In this document: piece after piece, positions 35,116 to 43,809 of the stretch
Numbering within the stretch: the first letter of the stretch is position 1
Layout: each line of letters begins with the position of its first letter
Source: Cyclobacteriaceae bacterium
GTDB taxonomy: Bacteria > Bacteroidota > Bacteroidia > Cytophagales > Cyclobacteriaceae
Reading direction: 5' to 3'
DNA: 64,000 nucleotides
Assembly (NCBI GenBank): GCA_019638235.1
Contig: JAHBUE010000001.1
Coordinates: forward strand, 2,466,492 to 2,530,491
Position numbers and translations under genes: made by a program
Notes under the pieces: model-generated
Seen by the model: only the letters and a program-made list of their open reading frames with translations
Told to the model about the DNA's origin: nothing
The model's database searches: none

Positions 35116-36668
35116 ACTTTACGCACCACATCCAATACAGTGCCGTCAACCCATTTTACAACCGCTACAATGATATCGTCAAATTTTTGCTTGGCGGGTA
35201 TGCCGCAAATTTTATCGGCTTCGGCTTTTAACTCTTGAATGCTCTTGATTGGCAAGCCGCTGTTTTTGGTTTTCTCGATAAGGTCGGTGCGTAACGGGTT
35301 AATGGCTATGCCACGTTCGGTAACAATTACATCAATCAACTCACCGGGGCCGCATATTGTTGTTACTTCATCGCGGATAACCGGAATACGGTCGCGGAAT
35401 AACGGAATAGGAAGGATTGTACATTTGGCAAACAAACAATTTTGCCATCCGCCAATGCCGTGAAGCAACACACCATCTGAATGTGTAACCACATTTGCAT
35501 TGAAGTTTACATCTACTTCGGTAGCTCCGAGAATAACTACATCTAACATCGATGCAAAATTACCCTTGCCATGATAGTTGTAACTTGTAAACGGACTTGT
35601 ATTAACGTGCCTCGGGTTGTCGCGCATAGACCGGACACCATCTAAATCAAACGTCTGTCCGTCTAAAATATATTCAACTAATTCTTCTTCCAGCATATTC
35701 ACCAGATACTTATTGCTTCCGCCTCGGGCAAACCTGGCTCTCATACCTTTTGCCTTTAACATTTCCGCAAAGTAAATGCCTATGGAAAGTGACGTTCCAC
35801 CTGCACCGGCCTGAAACGAAAAACCATCGCACACAATTCCAGCAGCTTCACAAAACCTGGCAGTCATTTCTGCCAAAAACAAACGGTCGGGGCTTTTGGT
35901 TATCTCGGTTGTACCCGATACAATTTTAGAAGGGATACCAACCTGTTCGACTTTCACAACGTAATCAACATAATTGCCTTGTATCTGCCACGGCACACAC
36001 GGAAACGGAACTACATTATCCGTTACCACGATTACTTTATCGGCATATTGCGAATCAGCCAACGCAAAACCCAACAATCCACACGCTGCTGCACCTTCTA
36101 CCCCGTTTGCATTACCAAAAAAATCGGCTGTTGGCGCTGCAATCACGGCTATGTCTATTTCAACTTCGCCATCCTGCACGGCCTGATAACGCCCGCCATG
36201 CGAACGCAACACACCTACGCCTTTCATCTTCCCTTCTGATGTAAACCTGCCGAGCTGCCCGTTCATACTTCCTTCGATGTGATGGATGGTTCCGTCTTCA
36301 AGGTATTTGATTAAAGGAGCATGGCATTCAAACGAAGCGGACGGAAACCACACCAAATTTTTAACACCCAATGCTGCGGCAATCTCAAAAACCTGAATGG
36401 CTATCACATCACCGTTACGGAAATGGTGATGTGTAGAGATGGTCATGCCATCGCGCAAGCCCGATTTAATAAGCGCTTCCTTTAACGTAGAAATCAATTT
36501 ATTTCCGTCTTCGGGAAAATCAACACACGAAGAAATACGCGGGCCATATTTTCGGCCTTCGGGCTTATGCTGACCAACTCCTTTATAAGGAATAACAGCT
36601 TTGCCGTTTACTTCTGTTGGCACTTCGCGGCCAATGGCATTCTTTACAAGTGTAGATGATTTTTTCAT
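35106..36668 (-). CDS. citF: Citrate lyase alpha subunit (citrate:acyl-carrier transferase)
   Basis: Swaps acetate for citrate on the acyl-carrier thioester in the citrate lyase complex. Start set at ATG 36668, 7 bp after the preceding stop; the upstream ATG at 36731 lies inside citDE. Recognisable CitF segments: YGPRISSCVDFPEDGNK, ISTHHHFRNGD, GSMNGQLGRF, FSFQAGAGGTSLSIG, and GPGELIDVIVTERGIAINP with the transferase-type Glu. The protein (520 residues) ends VKWVDGTVLDVVRKVGP, near the family's natural end. The arsC scar touches the last codons, so the final two or three residues may be replaced. Confidence 0.92.
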   Translation of the reverse strand: MKKSSTLVKNAIGREVPTEVNGKAVIPYKGVGQHKPEGRKYGPRISSCVDFPEDGNKLISTLKEALIKSGLRDGMTISTHHHFRNGDVIAIQVFEIAAALGVKNLVWFPSASFECHAPLIKYLEDGTIHHIEGSMNGQLGRFTSEGKMKGVGVLRSHGGRYQAVQDGEVEIDIAVIAAPTADFFGNANGVEGAAACGLLGFALADSQYADKVIVVTDNVVPFPCVPWQIQGNYVDYVVKVEQVGIPSKIVSGTTEITKSPDRLFLAEMTARFCEAAGIVCDGFSFQAGAGGTSLSIGIYFAEMLKAKGMRARFARGGSNKYLVNMLEEELVEYILDGQTFDLDGVRSMRDNPRHVNTSPFTSYNYHGKGNFASMLDVVILGATEVDVNFNANVVTHSDGVLLHGIGGWQNCLFAKCTILPIPLFRDRIPVIRDEVTTICGPGELIDVIVTERGIAINPLRTDLIEKTKNSGLPIKSIQELKAEADKICGIPAKQKFDDIIVAVVKWVDGTVLDVVRKVGP

Positions 36669-36675
36669 TTTCAGT

Positions 36676-37902
36676 TTACTGTTGGATTTCGCGTTTCCAA
36701 CCTTCGTTAAGCTTACCGGCCGCAACAGCAAGTGTTATCGTACGCAAAGCCCGCTTTACAACGGGCGCATCAATCATTTTTGTACCCAACGAAACAACGC
36801 CCAATCCTTTTTCGGTAGCCTCATCAAATGCCAATACAATTCTCTTGGCTTTTGCGATTTCCTCATCATCGGGCGCAAAGTTTTCGTGGATAACACCAAT
36901 TTGTCGCGGGTGAATACAACCCATGCCTTCAAAGCCCAACGCCTTCGACTGCAATACATTTTGTTTGAGCGCTTCCATATCGGAAACATCCGAGAACACC
37001 GAATCAATAGGCTGTATGCCTGCGGCCTTACACGCATTCACAACCTGACTTCGTGCAAACAACGACTCGGTGCCTGCTGCCGTACGGTTCACACCCAAAT
37101 CGGCTGTATAATCTTCAAGCCCAATGGCCATAGCCACTACGTTGTCGGCTGCTGTTGCAATTTCGTACGCACGGATTACCCCTAACGCGCTTTCAATAAT
37201 CGGCATCAGCCAAACGGTTGAATGTTGTTTTGTTTTCTGTTGAATTTCAAGAATACGATTATTCACCTGATGAAGTTGCTGCGCACTTTCGCATTTGGGT
37301 ACCAGCACTACATGCACCTGATGCGGAATAATAAAATCGAGGTCGTCAAGCCCCAACGGAATCTGGTTAATCCGCACCATCCGCTCAACGCCCATAAAAT
37401 CAATACTGCGTAAAGCATTGCGTACTAAAAAACGGGCTTCGTGCTTTTTGGTAAAGGCTACGGCATCTTCCAAGTCAAGAATAATGGCGTGAGGTTTATG
37501 AATACCCGCGTTAATCATCAGGCTGGGTGTATTGCCCGGCAGGTACAACCTCGAAAAACGCTGCCTGTCTTTTAAGGTTGTGTAATTATTTTCTGTTATC
37601 GCTTCCGGAAGAAATTCTTTATCGGGTTCAATAAGCTGCTTAATGGCCGCTTCGAGTCGTGCCATAATAACAAAAGGCAATGCGCCTTTGTCTTCGATAG
37701 TTAGCACGGCATTATCAATACCAAAATATTGAAGCACTTCGTTACATAATGCTGTAATCGAATCGCCATACAGGGCTTTTACTTTGCTTTTCAGATTGAT
37801 TTGAACACCACCGCTTGCCGTAATCTGCAAAGACACAAAACAATCCGACCGGTCTTTATCACCGTTGTTTCCTGCTGTTGCTGTTTTACTTTCAGACTGC
37901 AT
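36676..37902 (-). CDS. citE: Citrate lyase acyl-carrier/beta-subunit fusion (CitD-CitE)
   Basis: Residues about 15-85 match the citrate lyase acyl-carrier protein: VKALYGDSI, then VLTIEDKGALPFVIMARLEA, as in CitD, with a Ser near residue 19 (DRSDC) at the place of the prosthetic-group Ser. Residues about 112-400 are CitE: RFSRLYLPGNTPSLM, IILDLEDAVAFTKKHEAR (Mg-binding Asp), IIESALGVIRAYEIA, MAIGLEDYTADLG and GMGCIHPRQIGVIH. CitE releases oxaloacetate from citryl-carrier. The two are separate genes in Klebsiella and E. coli. No citC, citX or citG for prosthetic-group assembly is in the window. It lies 8 bp after the transporter gene. Confidence 0.9.
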   Translation of the reverse strand: MQSESKTATAGNNGDKDRSDCFVSLQITASGGVQINLKSKVKALYGDSITALCNEVLQYFGIDNAVLTIEDKGALPFVIMARLEAAIKQLIEPDKEFLPEAITENNYTTLKDRQRFSRLYLPGNTPSLMINAGIHKPHAIILDLEDAVAFTKKHEARFLVRNALRSIDFMGVERMVRINQIPLGLDDLDFIIPHQVHVVLVPKCESAQQLHQVNNRILEIQQKTKQHSTVWLMPIIESALGVIRAYEIATAADNVVAMAIGLEDYTADLGVNRTAAGTESLFARSQVVNACKAAGIQPIDSVFSDVSDMEALKQNVLQSKALGFEGMGCIHPRQIGVIHENFAPDDEEIAKAKRIVLAFDEATEKGLGVVSLGTKMIDAPVVKRALRTITLAVAAGKLNEGWKREIQQ

Positions 37903-37910
37903 ATCACATC

Positions 37911-39404
37911 TTATTTAGGCATTGCCCACGTTGGTAAGTCAGGCTCTAACCCCAAAACCGGTAATGCAAAGAAATAGAAAATAAATATAAGCAATACGAA
38001 GGTTATCAGGTTCAGCCAAAATCCGCATTTCATCATTTGCGATACCGACACCCGCTCGCTGCCCAACACCACCGTGTTAGGCCCCGTAGCCGCTGGCATC
38101 ATAAAGGCGCAACTACACGCAAAAGTGGCCGGTAACATAAGCATAAGCGGGTTGATACTGGCCGCTACTGCCGTGCTGGCTAATACTGGTAAAAGAATGT
38201 TAACTGTTGCCGTGTTTGAATTAAATTCTGTAAAGAAAAGCACAAATGCCAACACAAAAGCGAGAATGAAAAATGTTGAAAGTCCTTCGACAAACGATAA
38301 CTGCCCACCTAACCAATTGGCTAATCCGCTGGAAACAAAACCAGCCGCTAATGCATAACCACCTCCCACAATCATTACCACACCCCACGGCACCTGGCTT
38401 GCTTCTTTCCATGTTATCAACCGATTACCTTTTCCGTCTGGCATAGCAAACAAAATCAACGCACCTGCCATAGCAATTGTGCTGTCGTGAATGTAGCCCT
38501 TCAGGCCAACTAAACCAACCCAGCCCGGAATAGTAAAACTTCCTAATGCTAAATCGTCTTTCCACACCCAGCCCAATACCATTAACGCGGCAACGAACAA
38601 TACCCTGCGCTCTCCTGTTGTAACTTTACCCAATGCCTGCAACTCATCTTTTATAACCGATACGTTGCTTCCCAGCGAACCCTCAACTTTAAAATATTTA
38701 ATCAGGAAATACCACAATACCGGTATGAAGCAAAGCACAACCGGAATGCCCACCTTCAGCCACATAAAAAAAGTTATTGGAGGCGCATCCGGAAAAAGAT
38801 TTTCATAGATACCTACGAATATCATGTTTGTAGGTGTGGCGATAAGTGTACCCAGCCCGCCAATAGTTGCCGTATAGGCTATAGCCAACATTAAAGCTGT
38901 TGCGAAATGTTTACCACCTTCACCGCCACCCGATTGTTCATCTTTCGAGGCGATGGCCATTCCAATCGGGAGCATCATAAGCGCTGTTGTTACGTTGGCA
39001 ATCCAAAAAGAAACCAGCGCAGTGGCAATCATTGTGCTCAACACTATACGCTTACGGTCAGTGCCGAAAAAATTTATAATAGACAGCGCAATCCGCTTAT
39101 GCAATTGTTGTGTTTCAATAGCTTTTGCTAAAAAGAATACCGCGAGGAACATTAACGCATAATTGTGTCCGTAGTTGGAAGCCGTTGCAGCCGGTGTAAG
39201 AATTTTTAATGAAGGATATACAACCAACGGAACAAATGCTGTAACATACACGGGTATAGCTTCTGTTATCCACCATATACTCATCAACGCCACCACTGCG
39301 GCCGTGTACATTCCTTCTTGCGAAAGCCCCTCCGGTGCGGGCAGCAACACTATTACAATAAAGGCTGCTATTCCTACAAATAGCCCGATATAACGCTTCA
39401 ACAT
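37911..39404 (-). CDS. DASS (SLC13) family di/tricarboxylate transporter
   Basis: Sodium-coupled or exchange carrier of about eleven to twelve membrane helices. DASS marks seen: WWITEAIPVYVTAFVPLVVYP near residue 45, SFWIANVTTALMMLPIG (first SNT-type motif), GGLGTLIATPTNMIF, and FFTEFNSNTATVNILLPVL (second SNT motif, Na and substrate site). At 497 residues it is normal. Being first in the operon with citrate lyase makes citrate, or a close tricarboxylate, the likely substrate. It is driven by a promoter that also resembles the ribokinase operon promoter. Confidence 0.88.
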   Translation of the reverse strand: MLKRYIGLFVGIAAFIVIVLLPAPEGLSQEGMYTAAVVALMSIWWITEAIPVYVTAFVPLVVYPSLKILTPAATASNYGHNYALMFLAVFFLAKAIETQQLHKRIALSIINFFGTDRKRIVLSTMIATALVSFWIANVTTALMMLPIGMAIASKDEQSGGGEGGKHFATALMLAIAYTATIGGLGTLIATPTNMIFVGIYENLFPDAPPITFFMWLKVGIPVVLCFIPVLWYFLIKYFKVEGSLGSNVSVIKDELQALGKVTTGERRVLFVAALMVLGWVWKDDLALGSFTIPGWVGLVGLKGYIHDSTIAMAGALILFAMPDGKGNRLITWKEASQVPWGVVMIVGGGYALAAGFVSSGLANWLGGQLSFVEGLSTFFILAFVLAFVLFFTEFNSNTATVNILLPVLASTAVAASINPLMLMLPATFACSCAFMMPAATGPNTVVLGSERVSVSQMMKCGFWLNLITFVLLIFIFYFFALPVLGLEPDLPTWAMPK

Positions 39405-39442
39405 ATCATGGATTTTAACCTGGCCTATACTGCATAGACGCT

Positions 39443-39481
39443 CAAAACTATTCTTTCAAACGTTTGTGATAATCCAAAAAA
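39443..39481 (-). promoter_or_regulatory. Promoter with LacI-like operator, citrate operon
   Basis: On the minus strand: TTTTTTGG (39481-39474), the perfect 10-base palindrome CAAACGTTTG (39466-39457), then TAGTTTTG (39450-39443), a TAnnTTTG -7 box. Spacing from TTTTTTG to the -7 box is 24 bases, identical to the ribokinase promoter, and the flank GGATTATCACAAACG parallels GGATAATTCAATCG there. The transporter ATG is 39 bases downstream. Confidence 0.65.
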
Positions 39482-39586
39482 TGGCCGGAAATGGTAACTT
39501 CAAAATGTACAGTAAAATTGTATATAATTGTACATCAATATAATACATCGTTGTATCAGTTTAATAACCACATACATAATACCGTA

Positions 39587-41107
39587 ATGCTTAAATCCTC
39601 TGCCCTTATCTCGCTAATCCACTCCATGTCGAAACCCGAAAAGAAGGCTTTTAAAATGGCGTTGCCGCAATCGGGGCCAACACCTTATTATATGAACTTG
39701 TACATGCTGGCCGGAAAAGACAAAAACATTACGCCTGATATTCTGCGCGAAAAATTTCTAAAACAACACAAGGGTGCTTCGTTCGATACTACCGTAAAAT
39801 ACCTGTACCAGGTGCTTTTAAATACCATGCTGGAATTGCGCACCGAACAAGACAGCTATTACTCGCTCTTCGATAAAATTCTTAAAGCCCGTATTCTTTT
39901 TGAGAAATCGTTATTTGAAGAGTGTTTCGATTTACTCGAAAAAGTAATTGCCAATGCGCGCAAACTCGAAAACTATTATGCCCTGCTCATCGCCTCACGG
40001 TTGGAGTTAGAGTATTTGCTTGCGCTGAACTTTCCGCACATTGATGAGAAAACGCTACTCAATAAACAGTTCCGGCTTAATGAGGTTATGCGGATAACCC
40101 AAAAGATAAATCAGCAATCGGCATTATACGAATTATTAAAACACCGTATGCTATACAAAGGCAACACGCGGTCGGAGCAACAAAAAAGTGAACTAAACGA
40201 TTTGGTTGTAAGCGAAATGAGCATTGTCGCTTCATCCAATGTCGATAATTTTGAAATACGAAAGCTGCACCAACTTTTTCAGGCAAACTACCTGATTAGC
40301 GTAGGCGATTATAAATCGGCATTGCATTCTTTCTATGAACTCAACAACCTGCTCGAAAGCAACAAACATCTTTGGTCGAACCCACCCATTTATTACCTGC
40401 TTACGCTTGAGGGTATATTAGACAGTCTGCGGAGTTTAAAAAACTACGAAGGCATGAAACACTTTATCGACCAGTTGCGGAAGCTCAACAATCCATCGTT
40501 AAACTTTAGCGCCAATGTTACCTGCCTGATATTCCTGTACGAACTTTTTCCTTTTTTGGATAAGGGCGATTTCTTTACCTGCGAAGTGCTGATGCGCAAA
40601 TACTCGGAAGACCTGTATAAGAAAACACATTTGTTAAGCCTCGCCCGCAGTGCAGAACTTAGTTTATATACAGCTCTGATCCATTTCGGGCTGCGCGATT
40701 ACAGCAAAGCGCAAAAGGCGTTGAACAACATCATCTTTGTAGGGAAAAATTATTCGTACCTCCCCCTTTACCGTACCATCCGGTTGGTAAACCTGATGAT
40801 ATTATACGAGAAAAAAGATTTCGACCTGATTAAATACGAAAGCCGCTCCATCAAACGCGATATGCACGTAGTGGGCAAAGAATATAAAATAGAACGAAGT
40901 GTGTTGAGCTTTGTGAACAAACAAAACCTGCCCATATCGGGCATAAAACGCAAAGCGTTGTGGGATAAAATCCGCACCGACCTCGAAAAAATGCAGCACG
41001 ATGTTTTTGAACAACAAATCAGCCGCCTTTTCGATTTCTCGGCCTGGATAGAAAGTAAAATCAGGAGAATACCGTTGTCGGAAATTTTGGCTAACCGGAA
41101 TCAGTAG
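39587..41107 (+). CDS. Helical (TPR-like) protein of unknown function
   Basis: I do not recognise a named family. Start taken at ATG 39587 because the 32 residues added by ATG 39491 are rare-looking and overlap the promoter region. The 506-residue product is almost all alpha-helix: paired helices such as SLFEECFDLLEKVIANARKL and YALLIASRLELEYLLALN suggest TPR-like repeats. There is no signal peptide or membrane segment. An N-terminal SMSKPEKKAFKMAL segment is basic. It runs divergently from the citrate operon. A role as a scaffold or regulator is possible but not shown. Confidence 0.6.
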   Translation: MLKSSALISLIHSMSKPEKKAFKMALPQSGPTPYYMNLYMLAGKDKNITPDILREKFLKQHKGASFDTTVKYLYQVLLNTMLELRTEQDSYYSLFDKILKARILFEKSLFEECFDLLEKVIANARKLENYYALLIASRLELEYLLALNFPHIDEKTLLNKQFRLNEVMRITQKINQQSALYELLKHRMLYKGNTRSEQQKSELNDLVVSEMSIVASSNVDNFEIRKLHQLFQANYLISVGDYKSALHSFYELNNLLESNKHLWSNPPIYYLLTLEGILDSLRSLKNYEGMKHFIDQLRKLNNPSLNFSANVTCLIFLYELFPFLDKGDFFTCEVLMRKYSEDLYKKTHLLSLARSAELSLYTALIHFGLRDYSKAQKALNNIIFVGKNYSYLPLYRTIRLVNLMILYEKKDFDLIKYESRSIKRDMHVVGKEYKIERSVLSFVNKQNLPISGIKRKALWDKIRTDLEKMQHDVFEQQISRLFDFSAWIESKIRRIPLSEILANRNQ

Positions 41108-41126
41108 CGGGTTGGCGGGCAACACT

Positions 41127-41327
41127 CTACCGAATTCCCAACAACCTAAACGGAAACATTAGAATTGCGCCTATAAACTGAAACACCAGACCAAGCGAAA
41201 AGCCGATTAGTTTAAACGGAAGCAATATCAGCCAGACAACCGGCAGGACGAAGATGAGCATAAGCGCCAGCGGCCAGCACAAGGCCAACAAAATAAACCA
41301 AAGGATAATCGCGATAAGTGTACGCAT
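41127..41327 (-). CDS. Small membrane protein, 66 residues
   Basis: From ATG 41327 (an ATG at 41369 adds a polar tail and is less likely) the product is almost entirely hydrophobic: MRTLIAIILWFILLALCWP, then a second and third membrane stretch ending FRLLGIR. Two to three helices with Pro-rich turns. No family recognised. It lies convergent to and 19 bp after the helical protein gene. Confidence 0.6.
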   Translation of the reverse strand: MRTLIAIILWFILLALCWPLALMLIFVLPVVWLILLPFKLIGFSLGLVFQFIGAILMFPFRLLGIR

Positions 41328-41464
41328 AGGCTTTAGAGTAAGTTTATCCCGCCCCTGCAAATTCAACACCGAATTTCTAATGTATTGATTATGAACCAGA
41401 ACGCGTAAATGCCGCTAATAAATTATCCGGATGCGTACAATCAACTGTTCGCGGGTGTACATAG

Positions 41465-41548
41465 CATCTCTAAAAACTCCTTGTACCCTTCTCCAAAAGG
41501 AGAAGGGTGACGGGTTGAGGTTAATGAAAGACAAGGTTTTTAGAGATG
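41465..41548. repeat. MITE/REP-like element with terminal inverted repeats and central hairpin
   Basis: The left end CATCTCTAAAAACTCCTTGT (41465-41484) and the right end ACAAGGTTTTTAGAGATG (41531-41548) are inverted copies apart from a two-base insertion. Inside lies a perfect 9-base hairpin, CCCTTCTCC-AAAA-GGAGAAGGG (41487-41508), followed by GACGGGTTGAGG. The whole is 84 bp and codes for nothing. The form fits a REPIN or miniature transposable element. Confidence 0.6.
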
Positions 41549-41581
41549 TTCACAATCAAAAAATTCTTACTTTTATACCGT

Positions 41582-42046
41582 ATGTCAAAACTCATCATCA
41601 ACAGCTTTGCCGAATTTGAACAGCATATCGGTAAAGAACTTGGGGTATCCGAATACCACAAAATCACCCAGGAGCAAATCAGCCAGTTTGCCGATGCCAC
41701 CCTCGACCACCAATGGATACACATTGACCCGCAACGGGCTGCCACCGAAAGCCAGTTTAAGAGCACCATTGCGCACGGGTATTTAACGCTTTCGCTTGTA
41801 CCCCACCTTTGGGACCAGATTGCCGAGGTGAATAACTATACCATGCTGGTAAACTATGGCATTGAGAGTTTAAAGTTTAATCAACCCGTATTGGTTAACC
41901 AGGAAGTACGGCTGCGTGTGATGTTGCAGGCCCTTACCAACCTGCGTGGCATTGCCAAAACCGAAATGAAAGTAACCCTCGAAATAAAAGACAACCCGAA
42001 ACCCGCGTTTACAGCAACCATTGTGTTTCTCTATCATTTCAAATAG
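41582..42046 (+). CDS. MaoC-like (R)-specific enoyl-CoA hydratase
   Basis: Single hot-dog-fold hydratase of 154 residues acting on enoyl-CoA thioesters. The hydratase-2 motif is present as FADATLDHQWIHIDPQRA (catalytic Asp and His in DxxxDxxWIHxD form, about residues 36-53), followed by IAHGYLTLSLVPHL. Start at ATG 41582 gives the normal family N-terminus MSKLIINSFAEFEQHIG; an upstream ATG at 41546 lies in the inverted-repeat element. It is followed after 5 bp by the DUF3667 gene. Confidence 0.88.
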   Translation: MSKLIINSFAEFEQHIGKELGVSEYHKITQEQISQFADATLDHQWIHIDPQRAATESQFKSTIAHGYLTLSLVPHLWDQIAEVNNYTMLVNYGIESLKFNQPVLVNQEVRLRVMLQALTNLRGIAKTEMKVTLEIKDNPKPAFTATIVFLYHFK

Positions 42047-42051
42047 TTACC

Positions 42052-42867
42052 ATGACCTGCCTCAACTGCCAGCAAGAAGCTACTGGTAAATTCTGCCCGA
42101 ACTGCGGACAGCGGACTGAAGTAAAACGCATCACTATACGCGAAGGTTGGAACGACTTCTGGGCAAGGATATATGGCGTTGACGGTAAACTCATGCACAC
42201 CCTGCGCGACCTGACCATAAGACCCGGTGTAGTTGCAAAGAAATACATTGAAGGAAACCGGGTTCTGTACTATGGCCCGGTTGGGTATTTCTTTCTCATG
42301 CTTACCATTTATGTTCTCTTTATTTCAATATTTGATATTGATATGCTTCAATTATTCAAAATTTCAAATGAAGCCATATATGAAGAAGGGAGCGGGCAAG
42401 AGCAGAATGCTCTGAAAATACAGGAATGGATATTTAAACACCAACGGCTGGTTTCCTTTCTATATATTCCTTTCTATGCACTCGGTGCCGTCCTTCTGTT
42501 CCGTAAAAATAAATACAACTTTGCTGAACATTCAACCCTTGTGTTTTATACGCAGGGGCACTACCTGTGGCCAACCATTATCATACTTATTATACTGAAG
42601 TTTACCGGTTATAGTCACATTTTCGCAAAAGGCATGTTTGTAAGCTTACTTATCGGTGCATTGTATTACGCTTATGGGTGCAGGCAACTCTACACGGCCT
42701 ATAAACCCGGACGGGCTATGTTTCGGGGTGTATTAGTTCACATCTTCTCTTTTTTCACACTTATGTTTACAGTAATGGTTCTAATGATTATCGCTGTGAT
42801 TATCGTTGTAATTATAGACTCCGAACTGCTGAAACCGCTTTTGGAGCCACCCCCGAATGTAGAGTAG
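42052..42867 (+). CDS. DUF3667 family membrane protein with zinc ribbon
   Basis: Begins with a four-Cys zinc ribbon, CLNCQQEATGKFCPNCGQR (residues 3-21), then the DUF3667 signature in which a short helix HTLRDLTIRPGVVAKKYIEG precedes the first membrane helix (GPVGYFFLMLTIYVLF). Four to five membrane helices follow; residues 125-160 are a loop. Family function is unknown. It appears to be in one transcript with the MaoC-like gene and possibly with the ThuA-like gene 31 bp downstream. Confidence 0.87.
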   Translation: MTCLNCQQEATGKFCPNCGQRTEVKRITIREGWNDFWARIYGVDGKLMHTLRDLTIRPGVVAKKYIEGNRVLYYGPVGYFFLMLTIYVLFISIFDIDMLQLFKISNEAIYEEGSGQEQNALKIQEWIFKHQRLVSFLYIPFYALGAVLLFRKNKYNFAEHSTLVFYTQGHYLWPTIIILIILKFTGYSHIFAKGMFVSLLIGALYYAYGCRQLYTAYKPGRAMFRGVLVHIFSFFTLMFTVMVLMIIAVIIVVIIDSELLKPLLEPPPNVE

Positions 42868-42898
42868 ATTTTCTTAACATCAGATTGCAATTCAATAT

Positions 42899-43720
42899 AT
42901 GAACAACAGAAGAAATTTCTTAGTCAGTGCATTAGCTACCACTATTGGTTTTGCAGCGCTGCCTTTTAAATCGTTAGGAAAAATGATGCACGATAAACCA
43001 ACACCACTTCCATCATTAAAAGGAAAAAAGATTTTGTTTACCTATGGCGGATGGGACGGACATGAACCCGAAAAATTCGTTGACTTTCTTGTGCCCTGGC
43101 TCAAAGAAGAGGGCGCAGAAGTAACACTTTCCAACACGCTTGAGTCATACACCAATAAAACCCTTATGGCTTCCACCGATCTGATTATACAGATTTTTAC
43201 CATGTCGCAAATAACAAAGGAACAGGAAGCCGGTTTGCTGGAAGCTATAAAAGCCGGAACCGGAATAGCCGGTTGGCATGGCGGTTTATGCGATGCGTTC
43301 AGAAACAACACCGAATATCAATACATGACTGGCGGGCAATGGGTGTCGCACCCCGGAGACGTAATTGATTACCGCGTTACCATTACCGATCATGAAGATG
43401 CCGTTACACATGGCCTCAACGATTTTACCATGACCAGCGAACAATATTATATGCATGTTGATCCGAATGTAAAAGTTTTGGCAACTACGCAGTTCAATGG
43501 CGCTGTCGACTCATGGATTGACGGATGCGTTATACCCGTAGCCTGGAAAAAAACGTATGGCAAAGGGCGGGTATTCTATACTTCGCTGGGGCATAATCTA
43601 AATCACATTACCGCACGGCAGGAAGCGATAACGCTACTGAAACTCGGAATCCGATGGGCCAGCGCCAGTAAATACGAACCAACCGAACGATGGGTAAATC
43701 CTGTTTACCGTTCCCTATAA
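42899..43720 (+). CDS. ThuA-like domain protein, exported
   Basis: Starts MNNRRNFLVSALATTIGFAA, a twin-arginine-like signal (RR followed by NFL), so it may be exported folded. The ThuA domain (about 45-250), a class I glutamine amidotransferase-like fold named after trehalose-utilisation protein A, shows ILFTYGGWDGHEPEKF, the LVPWLKEEGAEVTL strand, GTGIAGWHGGLCDAF, and GRVFYTSLGHNLNH. Many ThuA-like proteins sit in sugar catabolism loci, but none is adjacent here. The Cys in the GGLCD turn lies where amidotransferases hold the nucleophile. Confidence 0.85.
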   Translation: MNNRRNFLVSALATTIGFAALPFKSLGKMMHDKPTPLPSLKGKKILFTYGGWDGHEPEKFVDFLVPWLKEEGAEVTLSNTLESYTNKTLMASTDLIIQIFTMSQITKEQEAGLLEAIKAGTGIAGWHGGLCDAFRNNTEYQYMTGGQWVSHPGDVIDYRVTITDHEDAVTHGLNDFTMTSEQYYMHVDPNVKVLATTQFNGAVDSWIDGCVIPVAWKKTYGKGRVFYTSLGHNLNHITARQEAITLLKLGIRWASASKYEPTERWVNPVYRSL

Positions 43721-43809
43721 TTCTGCTGTAAAATCAAGGCAGGTATTCATGTAAGGAATTACCCAAAACTGAATTTTTCGATAGCACAAAAAATGCAAAA
43801 TTAGGCTCC

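Noticed and set aside
36601..37185. Plus-strand frame of 194 codons opposite citDE
   Set aside because: Shadow of the citrate lyase genes; amino acid make-up is unlike a real protein.
39505..39535. ATGTACA/TGTACAT inverted repeat before the helical protein gene
   Set aside because: Arms are short in very AT-rich DNA and no second example was found, so it is not called as an operator.
41487..41508. CCCTTCTCC/GGAGAAGGG hairpin as a simple terminator
   Set aside because: No T tract follows, and outer inverted repeats show that it belongs to a larger mobile-type element.
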